Source: a virus. Taken from it: DNA of 30,190 nucleotides. Position numbers and translations under genes: made by a program. Shown piece by piece: positions 1 through 8,255 of the stretch. Each line of letters starts with the position of its first letter. The first letter of the stretch is position 1. Below the pieces are notes generated by a model. It made no database searches, had not been told where the DNA came from, and worked only from the letters and a program-made list of their open reading frames with translations. The DNA lies in IMG/VR virus record IMGVR_UViG_3300044302_000658, positions 1-30,190 of that record, one strand, 5' to 3'.

Positions 1-126
1 ATGGAGGAGAATCTACAAGCACTCTTTCTTTTTCATCAGGTCCTACTTTAGGAACTAATGAGCAAATGTCTTTAGATGCTGATGGGAACACCAAGCAAGA
101 AGGAAGTGTTGTTATAAAAGAAAAAG
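1..126. repeat. Left copy of the terminal direct repeat
   Basis: Bases 1-126 are identical to 30062-30187. Only the last three bases of the window (30188-30190) differ from the bases after the left copy. The repeat lies inside one coding sequence, and removing one copy joins the two parts in frame. This marks the overlap of a circular assembly or a short terminal redundancy; the sequence alone cannot separate these. Confidence 0.97.
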
Positions 127-668
127 CATCAGCTATTGCAGATACAGATACTTATGGACAGATATGGGTTAAAAATACAAATCCTGAAGAATTATGTTTT
201 ACAGATGGTGGTGGCACAGATATTGTAGGTATAGGCAAATATCATTATGACACCAAAGTAACTAATTTTTATTCAACAGCAACAGCAAATTTCTTGCCTT
301 TATCAGGTGGAGTTATAGAAACTACAAGCACGTTAGGCAAAACTGAAAATGTTTGTATAGTGCCTCCTTTTAATGGAACACTAGAGAGAGCAGTTTTTAG
401 AAGTGAAATAGCTCAAGATGGTGATTTAATATTTGCTATACATGAATCATCAGATGGTACAGAGGCTCCTGCTTTAGGATCAGTAGGCTCAAAAACTACA
501 GCAATAGACATAGCAGATGATACTGCTGTTATAGTTGATTTTGATTCAATGACATCAGGAGTTAATACTATTACCAAAGGTAAAATATATGCAATAAAAT
601 TAACAGCACCATCTGCACCAAATGATACAGTTGTAAGTTTGGTTTTTAAATGGGATATAACATCTTAG
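1..668 (+). CDS. Tail fibre / virion surface protein, C-terminal part (continues from 29653)
   Basis: This is the 3' part of a gene that starts at 29653 and runs through the circular join; the reading frame here begins at base 3. The reconstructed protein is 358 aa. It has a repetitive N-terminal half rich in Asn, Ser, Thr and Gly, a GQIWVKN motif near residue 189 that I associate with marine phage fibre or appendage proteins, and a C-terminal beta-rich domain of about 110 residues that probably folds as a receptor-binding sandwich. An isolated ATG at 66 gives a shorter frame, but the reading frame is open upstream, so I do not take it as the start. The next structural gene follows 8 bases later. 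Fibre function is inferred from composition and context; no catalytic motif is visible. Confidence 0.75.
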   Translation, partial: GGESTSTLSFSSGPTLGTNEQMSLDADGNTKQEGSVVIKEKASAIADTDTYGQIWVKNTNPEELCFTDGGGTDIVGIGKYHYDTKVTNFYSTATANFLPLSGGVIETTSTLGKTENVCIVPPFNGTLERAVFRSEIAQDGDLIFAIHESSDGTEAPALGSVGSKTTAIDIADDTAVIVDFDSMTSGVNTITKGKIYAIKLTAPSAPNDTVVSLVFKWDITS

Positions 669-676
669 GAGAATAA

Positions 677-1456
677 ATGGCTTTAACAAATAAAACAATA
701 GCAAGTACCTATGGAGATATACTGCAAGCAGATAATAGTGGTAGTGGCAGAACTGCTAGTGGTACAAATATTAAAGATGGTTTAGGGCAATCTACTGCTT
801 TGACATTAGGACAAAATAAACTTCATGTAAAGCCTTCTTCAGACCAAACAGATGCTATGATAGTAGAAACATCAGGTGGTACAGATTTATTAAAAGTAGA
901 TACAACCAATAGTGCAGTTAAGTTAGGAACAACTCAAAGCTATGCTAATACACAAATACAAAAATTTATAGCTTTAGACATACAACCTTCAGATGGCACA
1001 CATCATGGAATGTTTATTGATGGAGCAATAAATGCAGCACTTACTCCATTAACATTTGGAACAGGAACAGATCCTGCAACTACATATAGTTTAGGCTCAT
1101 CAGAAGCTAATGCAAATGCTTTAACTATGTCTATTTGGTACATTCCTGTGGCAATAACCATAGATGAGGTTAGAGTTATAGCAGGTGGTGAAGCAGCAGA
1201 TACAGTTAATTTTCATTTATTTTCATATACAATGGCTAGTGGAACAGGAAGTGATGCAGGAGATTTATCTAGTGGCACATTATTAGCACACAATGGAAGC
1301 ACTTTAACAACAGGTGCTGATAGAGTAACAACAACAACATTAACAGTAGATTCTGCAAGTGTAGCAGCAGATAAGGTAGTTATAGCAACTATAGAAAATT
1401 CAGGGGCAACGACAGATCTGACAGCCCAGTTAATCGTAAAATATCATTATCAGTAA
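677..1456 (+). CDS. Virion surface / fibre-like structural protein
   Basis: This 259-aa protein follows the fibre gene by 8 bases, with an AGGAG site before the ATG. The N-terminus (MALTNKTIAST, then a segment on VDNS/VETSGG-like repeats) resembles appendage proteins of uncultured marine phages. The C-terminal 130 residues are Thr, Ala and Gly rich, without Cys, and end in a beta-strand pattern similar to the end of the preceding fibre protein, so the two may share a distal domain fold. No signal peptide or catalytic motif is visible. A role on the virion surface, perhaps receptor binding, is inferred from composition and from its place between the fibre gene and the connector genes. Confidence 0.6.
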   Translation: MALTNKTIASTYGDILQADNSGSGRTASGTNIKDGLGQSTALTLGQNKLHVKPSSDQTDAMIVETSGGTDLLKVDTTNSAVKLGTTQSYANTQIQKFIALDIQPSDGTHHGMFIDGAINAALTPLTFGTGTDPATTYSLGSSEANANALTMSIWYIPVAITIDEVRVIAGGEAADTVNFHLFSYTMASGTGSDAGDLSSGTLLAHNGSTLTTGADRVTTTTLTVDSASVAADKVVIATIENSGATTDLTAQLIVKYHYQ

Positions 1457-1465
1457 GGAGATAAA

Positions 1466-3028
1466 ATGGCTCAATATACAAAAGAGATAAAATTAAGTAC
1501 AGGCAAGGGCTTAGATTATACTAAAACAATAACAGGTAATTATAATGTAGTATTTGATAAAGTTATTAAGGTAGATAATTCTAATGCAGGGATAGATTTA
1601 GTTAATTATGGAACAAGTGTGGCTAATGATACAATGACTGCACCTAAAGCAATACTGGTAGAGAATACTGGTAATGTAGGTTGTGAGCTACTTATATCTA
1701 CAGCAGAATGGACTACAGATGCAGATAACACAGCAGATTCAATGAGTGATGCAACCCATTATTTAGCAATGCTATTACCTGCTGGTGAGTGTGTATATTT
1801 GCCTAATAATAGACTTGTTGGAACATCAGGAGCAGTTGGTGGTGGTATGGGTGTTTTGGTTGATAATGCAGTTCCTGATTCAAATGAATATACTGATAGT
1901 GGTGCAGATGTAGATACTGCTACAGATGGGGCAATAGCTTCAGGAACAACTACTACTACACTTTATTTAGAAGATGGACATAGTAAATTTTTTAAAGCTG
2001 GAGATTTAATAAGGCTAGAAAATGAGATATGTGAAGTAACTGCTGTAGGAACTGGAGCAGATCTAGCTAATAGTACACTTACAATAATTAGAGGATTATA
2101 TGGATCAACTGCAGCAACTCATGCAGATGATGTAGCAGTTAGATTTCCTTTCTTTAATATGCACCATGACTTTGATGATACTTCTTATAATGGTGGTGGT
2201 AATGGTAGTGCTACAGTAGTTAAAACAAATGGTAGTGGATTATTTAGATCAATGAATTTCTTTGGATATGGAAGAACAGCAGATACTGTATGTGATGGAC
2301 TTGTGCCAGCAAGTTGTGCTGTAAAGTTCTATTCACAGGGCTATCAAGAATTTGGATTAGCAGGTATTACTTCTAGCACAAAGACAGGTTTAGCTACCTC
2401 AACAACATATACTTTTGCCCTTACAATATCAGGTGGCTCATCAGATGATGTTGCCTTTACAACTGATTCTAGTGATGTAACTTTTGGAAATGTGATTGGA
2501 AAGATTCAAAGTGCAATTAATGATAAGTTTACAACAGGAACAAACTTAAAGAATAAAAAAGCAACCATAGGTATTGTTAATGGAGATGTAAGAATTACTG
2601 ATAGCTCAAGATTATCTACTGGTGCAATATTAATGGCAGCACCAAGTTCAGGCACTACACCATTTGCAGTGGGAATTATACCTGCTGTTGGTGTTTTAGA
2701 GAAAGCTGTTGCTGCAAGATTACCTGATGATACTGTAAGAGATTCAGTTACTTATGCAGAAATAAAAAATACATCTGCCTTCTTACTTGATGATGGTAAA
2801 GGAAATTTAAGAGGTGCAGGTGGTAGTGGAACTATTAACTATGAAACAGGTGAGATTAATATAAATGCTTATGCAAATGCAGAGTTTGTAGTAAGTGCTA
2901 ATACTAAAGCAGCACACTCAGGTGGTATGGAAGATGCAGCTACTACAATAAATGGTGCAGTTACTTTAGAAGCAAGAAGTTGCAACTCTAAAGCAGATAC
3001 AGAAATAAGAGTTATAAGTTTAGGATAA
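1466..3028 (+). CDS. Large virion structural protein, function unassigned
   Basis: This 520-aa protein follows the previous gene by 9 bases, with an AAGGAGAT site before the ATG. It is rich in Ala, Gly, Ser, Thr and Asp, with many short strand-and-turn segments and several Gly-rich loops (for example GGGNG near residue 243 and GGSGT near 452). This suits an extended beta-rich virion protein such as a fibre, decoration or appendage subunit. I recognise the general type from marine phage structural clusters but cannot name a family. It is the last gene before a 101-bp spacer with an inverted repeat and a promoter-like element, so it probably closes the fibre transcription unit. Confidence 0.55.
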   Translation: MAQYTKEIKLSTGKGLDYTKTITGNYNVVFDKVIKVDNSNAGIDLVNYGTSVANDTMTAPKAILVENTGNVGCELLISTAEWTTDADNTADSMSDATHYLAMLLPAGECVYLPNNRLVGTSGAVGGGMGVLVDNAVPDSNEYTDSGADVDTATDGAIASGTTTTTLYLEDGHSKFFKAGDLIRLENEICEVTAVGTGADLANSTLTIIRGLYGSTAATHADDVAVRFPFFNMHHDFDDTSYNGGGNGSATVVKTNGSGLFRSMNFFGYGRTADTVCDGLVPASCAVKFYSQGYQEFGLAGITSSTKTGLATSTTYTFALTISGGSSDDVAFTTDSSDVTFGNVIGKIQSAINDKFTTGTNLKNKKATIGIVNGDVRITDSSRLSTGAILMAAPSSGTTPFAVGIIPAVGVLEKAVAARLPDDTVRDSVTYAEIKNTSAFLLDDGKGNLRGAGGSGTINYETGEININAYANAEFVVSANTKAAHSGGMEDAATTINGAVTLEARSCNSKADTEIRVISLG

Positions 3029-3030
3029 TA

Positions 3031-3095
3031 GTAGAGTGGAGCAGATTTTTGATATAATAATTGGGGTTGTTGTTCAAGTTTTTGCTCCACCCTAC
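3031..3095 (+). promoter_or_regulatory. Inverted repeat enclosing an extended -10 promoter-like element
   Basis: GTAGAGTGGAGCA (3031-3043) is complementary to TGCTCCACCCTAC (3083-3095) at 12 of 13 positions. The 39-base middle contains TGATATAAT at 3050-3058, a perfect -10 hexamer with the extended TGn element; no good -35 hexamer is seen. No T-run follows the right arm, so it does not look like an intrinsic terminator. It could be an operator pair around a promoter for the connector and tail genes, or an RNA hairpin between two units. Confidence 0.4.
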
Positions 3096-3129
3096 ACTTA
3101 CTATGGAAATTAAATAAAAGAGGTAAATA

Positions 3130-4134
3130 ATGGCAGTTACTAGCTTTAAATATGCAAGTATATCAGATTTAAGTAATTACTTTAGTCAATCAGGAGATTT
3201 TGATAGTAAGGTTCAAATATTTCCAACTTTAACATCAGGCAATCTACATTTGTTTAGAGATTGTGGTTATGTAGATACTCTTTTTATTAATGGGGAAGAA
3301 CAAGCAGCAGCTCAATCAACAAGTGGTGCTGTAGATTCAAATGGTGAATGGTTTTATAATAGTGCAACAAATCAATTAGAATATTACAATAGCAATTACA
3401 CATCTACTACTATAAACAATCAAATATTTGAAGGTGGTAAAGATTTCACAGATTTTTTAAATCAACAATTAGTCAATGCTAGCATGGAATTAAATAACTT
3501 ACTTGATGCTAGATACCCAACACCACTACCTAAAAACACACAAATTTCAGAAAGTGCAGCAAGTGGATTAACAGCAGAATATGATGCTTTAGTTATAAAA
3601 GCTACTTGCTATATATGTGCTAGTAATCTTATTAGAAGTAAAGATCCAATGAGTGAGCAGGCTGATTATTTTTATAATTTAGTAACTAATGCAGAAGGCA
3701 CAGGTATTACAGATAGATTAAACAAAGGTGAGTACAAACTATCATTTGAAGTAGATGATAAAGATTCTCAAGGCTCTATTAGAAAAATTACACAAACAGG
3801 TACTATGCAACTTGTTGAAACTGCAGGTGAATATTATGGTGAGCCTTATGATGTGCTTAGAATTACTTGTACAACATTAGGTGCTTATGGTGTAGCTAAG
3901 TGTAAAGTAGAATATTATGGTAGCGATAAGTTGTTTGGTCAAGAAAGCACAGATAATATAGTAACAGGAAGCCTAGATGGTTGGAGTGGATTGGGTGGAT
4001 TGCAAGTAAGATTTCAAGGTGCAGCTATGGCAGAAAACGACCAATGGGAAATACCTGTAGTATCTGAAACAAGAAAAATATCAAATGCTTCTACAGGAAC
4101 AATAAGTTTAAGTAGAAAAGGAAAAATATTATAG
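3130..4134 (+). CDS. Head-tail connector, Gp36/DUF1320-like N-terminus
   Basis: This is a 334-aa protein starting after an AGAGGT site. Residues about 110-185 show the adaptor pattern of the DUF1320 (Mu Gp36-like) family: a helix with DF...LNQQLVNASMELN, then LLDARYPTPLP, then a helical segment containing CYICASNLIRSKDP. The first 100 residues and the C-terminal 130 residues are beta-rich additions, so the protein is roughly twice the length of a typical Gp36. It should sit between portal and tail as an adaptor ring. The place directly before the tail terminator supports this. The long C-terminal domain is unexplained and could be a fused decoration or tail-attachment module. Confidence 0.6.
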   Translation: MAVTSFKYASISDLSNYFSQSGDFDSKVQIFPTLTSGNLHLFRDCGYVDTLFINGEEQAAAQSTSGAVDSNGEWFYNSATNQLEYYNSNYTSTTINNQIFEGGKDFTDFLNQQLVNASMELNNLLDARYPTPLPKNTQISESAASGLTAEYDALVIKATCYICASNLIRSKDPMSEQADYFYNLVTNAEGTGITDRLNKGEYKLSFEVDDKDSQGSIRKITQTGTMQLVETAGEYYGEPYDVLRITCTTLGAYGVAKCKVEYYGSDKLFGQESTDNIVTGSLDGWSGLGGLQVRFQGAAMAENDQWEIPVVSETRKISNASTGTISLSRKGKIL

Positions 4135-4575
4135 ATGGCAGTTACTTACACAAATAATTTTAATAATATTATGGATAAGCTGATGGAAACTGTAAAGACA
4201 GAAATGCCTATTCCAGTACAAAAAACAACAGAAGCTCAACCATTATTAAAAGCAAATGAATCTATTAGGATAATACCTAATGGATCAAGTTTAGTAGAAT
4301 ATGCTTCACACATGGAGCAAAGAGAATATAGCATAACAATACAATATGTATTTACTGACAGGAGAGAAAATCACAACTTTTTAGATCATGTTATGAATCA
4401 ATGCTCTAGACTAGAAGCACTTATACATGATAATCTAACATTAACACTAGCAGATTCAACTATAGCATTTGATTTAAGAATGAATGATATGGACTTAGAT
4501 GCAGATATTGATGAGGAAGGTTTTTTTGTAGCAGAGTATGATTTTACTTGCCAGCATATTGGTAATCAAGGGTAG
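4135..4575 (+). CDS. Tail terminator / neck protein
   Basis: The ATG follows directly on the stop of the connector gene. The 146-aa protein has an N-terminal helix (NNFNNIMDKLMETV), a central strand pair with RIIPNGSS and EYSITIQYVF, a helix (NFLDHVMNQCSRLEALIHD) and a C-terminal acidic strand region ending in FVAEYDFTCQH. This alpha/beta order and the length fit siphovirus tail terminator or minor tail proteins that cap the tail tube. The context is strong: connector before it and tail tube shortly after. The family is assigned by layout and position rather than by a diagnostic motif. Confidence 0.55.
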   Translation: MAVTYTNNFNNIMDKLMETVKTEMPIPVQKTTEAQPLLKANESIRIIPNGSSLVEYASHMEQREYSITIQYVFTDRRENHNFLDHVMNQCSRLEALIHDNLTLTLADSTIAFDLRMNDMDLDADIDEEGFFVAEYDFTCQHIGNQG

Positions 4576-4584
4576 GGGTATAAA

Positions 4585-4782
4585 ATGAAAATAAAAGCAA
4601 AAATAGAAAAATTTGTAAATTTTAATGCTATGAATGTTCCATGCACAGGCTTAGAATTTAAACAATTAAGAGATGGTAAAACTATTGAAGTTTCTAATGA
4701 AGTAGCTGATAAATTATTAGCTAAAGGAATAGTTGAAAAAGTAAGTAATAAAAAATCTAAAAAAAGTAAGGAGAATAAATAA
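4585..4782 (+). CDS. Small Lys-rich protein of the tail module
   Basis: This is a 65-aa protein with a start after a GGGTAGGGG stretch. Residues 1-50 form a short beta/alpha unit with LRDGKTIEVSNEVADKLLAKGIVEKV, like the small domain proteins often found before tail tube genes, where a loop-strand-helix segment ends with 'LLAKGIV'. The last 15 residues are almost all Lys, Ser, Asn and Glu. The stop overlaps the start of the tail tube gene (TAATG), so the two are translationally coupled. I do not know its function; a small neck or tail-completion role is possible. Confidence 0.6.
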   Translation: MKIKAKIEKFVNFNAMNVPCTGLEFKQLRDGKTIEVSNEVADKLLAKGIVEKVSNKKSKKSKENK

Positions 4783-5873
4783 TGGCAATAGACCAAACAG
4801 TTATTCCTATAAGTAATGTAAAATTAGGTATAAAGCAAGAAACTACCTTTGGAACTTTGCTTGATAGTGATGGCACAAATTCACAAGCATTTAGGCAATT
4901 ACCTATGGTGCAAGTAACAAAACCTACATTTAATATTACTAGGGAATCAAGATTATTATCAGGCAGAGGAACAGTTAAAAATGCTGCTGATACTGTAATA
5001 ACAAATAAAAATGGAACAGTAACTTGTCCATTTGATTTTCTAGCTACACCTGAATTATTGTTAGAACATTTAGCTATGGTAACTAATACTTATGCAGCTC
5101 CAGGATCTAATAAATATGTTGTAGAAATAGATGGAACTAATAATGCTACAAGTATAGGTGGTACAATATCAAGTGGCATTCCACATACAGTAAATCTAGC
5201 TTACTATCCTGCTGCCTCACAAGGCATAACAATTCCAGGATGCACAGTATCTGATTTAACATTAGCATGTGATTATGGTGCAGATGGTGGGAATTTGAGA
5301 ATGAGTGGGAACTACTACTCAGGATTCTCTAATATATTTTCATCTTCAGGAACTGGCTGTTTGTTAGAAGATAATTATGATGGAACATGGGTAGAGCCTG
5401 ATGCAGGTGAATTTTTTAACATAGGGAATCTTGGTGCTAAATCACTTGAAATTGATGGTTCTTCACAAGATATTATATTAAAATCATTTAATTTAAATAT
5501 ATCTAATGGTGTTAATAGAGTTGGTTCTGATTCTAAGGGTGGTGCTGAGGCTTATGCCTTCCCTGAGTATGTAGCTACAGGAAACATTGTAGTTAAGTAT
5601 GATGGAGAAGCAGGATTATCTGCTGGTGAGAATGTTGTTCAATCATTTATAGATGGACAAACTTGCCTCTTAACATTACAGTTTGGAGATGCAACACCAT
5701 CAAGTACAGGTGAAATGATTATTTTAGCAGAAGTTCAATTTACAGGTGATCCTACTCAAGATATTAGTGAGAGTGGTATCTTTTGGAACATTCCTTTTGA
5801 GTGTGTTCAGAATAGTTCTGATGAAGCACTAGAAATATCTTTGTATAGTGATACTGCATTAGGCTCAATGTAA
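4782..5873 (+). CDS. Major tail tube protein
   Basis: This 363-aa protein begins MAIDQTVIPISNVKLGIKQE and continues with ETTFGTL, a start typical of tail tube proteins, where the first strand is followed by 'E.tfGt'. The rest is beta-rich with a central NYYSGF-type segment, and its size suits a tail tube subunit with an added surface domain. It sits between the tail terminator and the tail assembly chaperones, the usual place for the tube gene. It overlaps the upstream stop by TAATG. A shorter palindromic spacer separates it from the chaperone gene. Confidence 0.7.
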   Translation: MAIDQTVIPISNVKLGIKQETTFGTLLDSDGTNSQAFRQLPMVQVTKPTFNITRESRLLSGRGTVKNAADTVITNKNGTVTCPFDFLATPELLLEHLAMVTNTYAAPGSNKYVVEIDGTNNATSIGGTISSGIPHTVNLAYYPAASQGITIPGCTVSDLTLACDYGADGGNLRMSGNYYSGFSNIFSSSGTGCLLEDNYDGTWVEPDAGEFFNIGNLGAKSLEIDGSSQDIILKSFNLNISNGVNRVGSDSKGGAEAYAFPEYVATGNIVVKYDGEAGLSAGENVVQSFIDGQTCLLTLQFGDATPSSTGEMIILAEVQFTGDPTQDISESGIFWNIPFECVQNSSDEALEISLYSDTALGSM

Positions 5874-5888
5874 TATTTTTTAATTTGA

Positions 5889-5915
5889 TTTAGTTTAGTA
5901 TATTACTATTCTAAA
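5889..5915. promoter_or_regulatory. Imperfect palindrome before the tail chaperone gene
   Basis: TTTAGTTTAGTA (5889-5900) and TACTATTCTAAA (5904-5915) are complementary at 10 of 12 positions around a TAT centre. It lies in the 54-bp spacer after the tail tube gene, and the ribosome site of the chaperone gene (TGGAGATTAAA) follows at once. No T-run follows, so it is not a clear terminator. It may be a protein-binding palindrome or an mRNA-stabilising hairpin. Confidence 0.3.
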
Positions 5916-5927
5916 TGGAGATTAAAT

Positions 5928-6197
5928 ATGTCAAAGAATGCTAAAGTAAAAGGTGAGAATGTTAAAGAATTAACATTTGATGTCAAGGATTTAAATCTTG
6001 ATGAGAGAGTTGAATTTAATAACATAGTATCTATAAGAGGTAGTTTAGATAAAATGCTTTTTGGAGATTATGTTAAGATGATAAGAATTGCAACAAACTT
6101 AACAGATGAACAGATTAATGATTTTACTGATGTAGAGATTGGACTTGTAGGTTGGAAATGCTACGAGGTAGTGAATAAAAAAAAATTGAAGAAATAA
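5928..6197 (+). CDS. Tail assembly chaperone, short form (gpG-like)
   Basis: This is an 89-aa protein translated from the first of two overlapping chaperone frames. It begins with a charged segment and the strand KELTFDVKDLNLDERVEFNN, followed by a helical part ending in GWKCYEVVNKKK. The stop lies 10 bases after an A9 run (6177-6185). The gene stands between tail tube and tape measure, exactly where lambda G and its analogues stand, and the next frame continues without a stop in -1 register. The short form is expected to be the abundant chaperone that binds the tape measure protein. The family call rests on position and frameshift structure. Confidence 0.65.
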   Translation: MSKNAKVKGENVKELTFDVKDLNLDERVEFNNIVSIRGSLDKMLFGDYVKMIRIATNLTDEQINDFTDVEIGLVGWKCYEVVNKKKLKK

Positions 6198-6580
6198 CAT
6201 TAAGGCTTAATGTTTGGTTTGCAGTTAAAAAACCATCTTCAACAACACTAAAAGAATTTCCATATACAGCCTTGAATCCTGTTACTCAACAATCAGTAAC
6301 CATAGAGAATAAAGAACAGATATACGAGGTATTAATGCAATGTAATCAGGAAGCAATAGAAAGAGGATTTGATGTAGGAGAAGCACTCTACACTCAATTA
6401 TTCTTCTTTGCAGATCCTTCACATTTGTATGACATTGATGCTCAAAACTTAATTAAAAAGTATATTTTCTGTGATACATTTAACTGCCCACCTTATCCTA
6501 GTTTAGAAGAAACACCTGCTGAATTAGTAGATAATTTTTTATTAATAAAACAAGAAATAGCAAAAGCTAGTAAGGAATAA
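5928..6580 (+). CDS. Tail assembly chaperone, -1 frameshift fusion (gpGT-like)
   Basis: The A9 run at 6177-6185 allows tandem slippage on A AAA AAA (6179-6185) into the -1 frame, which is open from 6185 to the stop ending at 6580. The fusion would be about 217 aa: 86 residues of the short form plus 131 new residues. The downstream frame has no good start of its own; its first possible start is TTG at 6272, while coding-like sequence already begins at 6185 with IEEITLRLNVWF. The added part contains helical segments EQIYEVLMQCNQEAIERGF and ends one base before the tape measure gene. Comparable G/GT frameshifts occur in many siphoviruses. No ATG is seen for a separate gene. Confidence 0.75.
6179..6185 (+). 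promoter_or_regulatory. Slippery site A AAA AAA for programmed -1 frameshifting
   Basis: The heptamer is in the proper register for the X XXY YYZ rule relative to the ATG at 5928, and lies inside a run of nine A. The -1 frame stays open for 131 codons beyond it. I did not find an obvious strong downstream hairpin, so the stimulator, if any, is unknown. Confidence 0.65.
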
Positions 6581-6581
6581 A

Positions 6582-8255
6582 ATGGCTAATACATTTACAG
6601 AAAGAATAAAGCTGATATTAAGTGGTGCAAAGAAAGCCACTAGAGATGCTAAGAAATTTGAAACAGGACTGCAAAAAATACAAAAGGCAGCAGTTATGGC
6701 AGGTGGCTCATTCTTTGCTGCTCAAGGCATCATTCAAGGCTTTAAAAGAAGCATTGAGTTAGCAGGTAAGTTTGATAATGCTGCTTTAGGTTTTTCAAAA
6801 CTTACTAGCACAGTTGGTGGTTCTGCTGTTTCTATTAATAAATTAAGAGATGCAGTTGATGGTACTGTTAATGATATAGACCTAATGACTATGGCAAATA
6901 ATGCTTTAACACTAGGAGTTGCAGATTCTACAGAACAATTAGCTGAGATGTTTGATGGAGCACAAAGGCTAGGTAAGGTATTGGGCCTAGATACTAAAAA
7001 TGCTGTTAACTCACTTGTTACTGGTATGGGTAGGCAATCAAGACTTATGCTTGATAATTTGGGTATAATTGTAGATGCAGAAGTAGCCTATAGAAACTTT
7101 AAAGAAGAAATGGACATAGGAACTGCATCCTTAACTGAACAACAAAAGAAGCTAGCATTTAACAATGAAACAATTAGACAACTTACCAACGCTGTTAAAA
7201 CATTAGGTGAAGAAGAACTAACAATGGCAGAAAAGATAGCACAAGCTAATTCTAGTTGGGATAATTTCTTAACAGATGTAGGAGATGTTTTTAATCCATT
7301 CATTAATATAATTACAGGTGGTGTACAAGGCTTGAAAGATTTTGGATTATTAATGGACGACTTAGCAGATGCAGAAAAATTTGCACCTCTTGCAAGTAAT
7401 TTTCAAGAGGCTAAAACTGCACTAGCAGAGTTTATGCACGTCGCAGCAGACAATCATGATATTTTTGAGGGCATGATTAGTTCAGAAGAATTAGCATCTC
7501 TAACAACAGAGGAATTTACCAACAGAGCTATATTTTTTGGAAAAGAATTAGATAAGCTTGGTTTTTCAGCACTTGATACACAACTTGCATTTGGATTATA
7601 TTTTAAAGCACTTAAAGATAATATAGGCAATCAAGAAAAATCTGGTGAATTAATAGATAATCAGAATGTGCAACTAGAAAAACAAATGAATTTTATGATT
7701 CCTTTTATTGATTTAAATGGACAATTAGGCTCTCAAACTGATGCTCAGATAAAAAGAGAAAATGATTTATATAATATAGAACAAAAAAGACTACAAACAA
7801 GAAAAGACCAAATTGATATGGCAATGGCAATGGGTGCTGCTGAAGAAAATTTAGCTAATGCAGTATCAAAAGCATCTGCAACATATATAGCAGACCACAT
7901 TAGAAAGATTGTAGCTACATATATATTTGAAGCATTTAAAGGGCAGGGATTTTTAGCAGGTTTGGGAGCAGTTGCTACTGGCTCTGCATTTGGTAATCTT
8001 GTAGGTCAAACAATAAATTCAGTTGCAGCAGCAGAAGGATTTGATGGAGTAGTTACAGAGCCTACTTTATTCCTAGCAGGTGAACAGGGTGCAGAATATG
8101 TTGATATTGAGCCTACTACTAATGAAGGTGCAAACAGAGGTGGTTCTACTATTATCTTTCAAGGTAATGTAATGTCACAAGATTTTATTGAAGATGAGGC
8201 TATACCAATGATTAGAGAAGCATTAAGAAAGGGTGGAGATATAGGTATAGGTTAA
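6582..8255 (+). CDS. Tape measure protein
   Basis: This 557-aa protein is largely helical. It opens with a conserved-looking region typical of tape measures (TERIKLILSGAKKATRDAKKFETGL...), then an Ala/Gly-rich hydrophobic segment near residues 35-60. It continues with a region holding ALTLGVADSTEQLAEMFDGAQRLGKVLG, which resembles the amphipathic part of TP901-type tape measures. A second hydrophobic Gly/Ala segment lies near residues 470-500. At roughly 0.15 nm per residue the length predicts a tail of about 80 nm. It follows the frameshifted chaperones by one base, as expected, and overlaps the next tail gene (TAATG). The C-terminus has GAEYVDIEP, seen in many tape measures. Confidence 0.85.
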   Translation: MANTFTERIKLILSGAKKATRDAKKFETGLQKIQKAAVMAGGSFFAAQGIIQGFKRSIELAGKFDNAALGFSKLTSTVGGSAVSINKLRDAVDGTVNDIDLMTMANNALTLGVADSTEQLAEMFDGAQRLGKVLGLDTKNAVNSLVTGMGRQSRLMLDNLGIIVDAEVAYRNFKEEMDIGTASLTEQQKKLAFNNETIRQLTNAVKTLGEEELTMAEKIAQANSSWDNFLTDVGDVFNPFINIITGGVQGLKDFGLLMDDLADAEKFAPLASNFQEAKTALAEFMHVAADNHDIFEGMISSEELASLTTEEFTNRAIFFGKELDKLGFSALDTQLAFGLYFKALKDNIGNQEKSGELIDNQNVQLEKQMNFMIPFIDLNGQLGSQTDAQIKRENDLYNIEQKRLQTRKDQIDMAMAMGAAEENLANAVSKASATYIADHIRKIVATYIFEAFKGQGFLAGLGAVATGSAFGNLVGQTINSVAAAEGFDGVVTEPTLFLAGEQGAEYVDIEPTTNEGANRGGSTIIFQGNVMSQDFIEDEAIPMIREALRKGGDIGIG

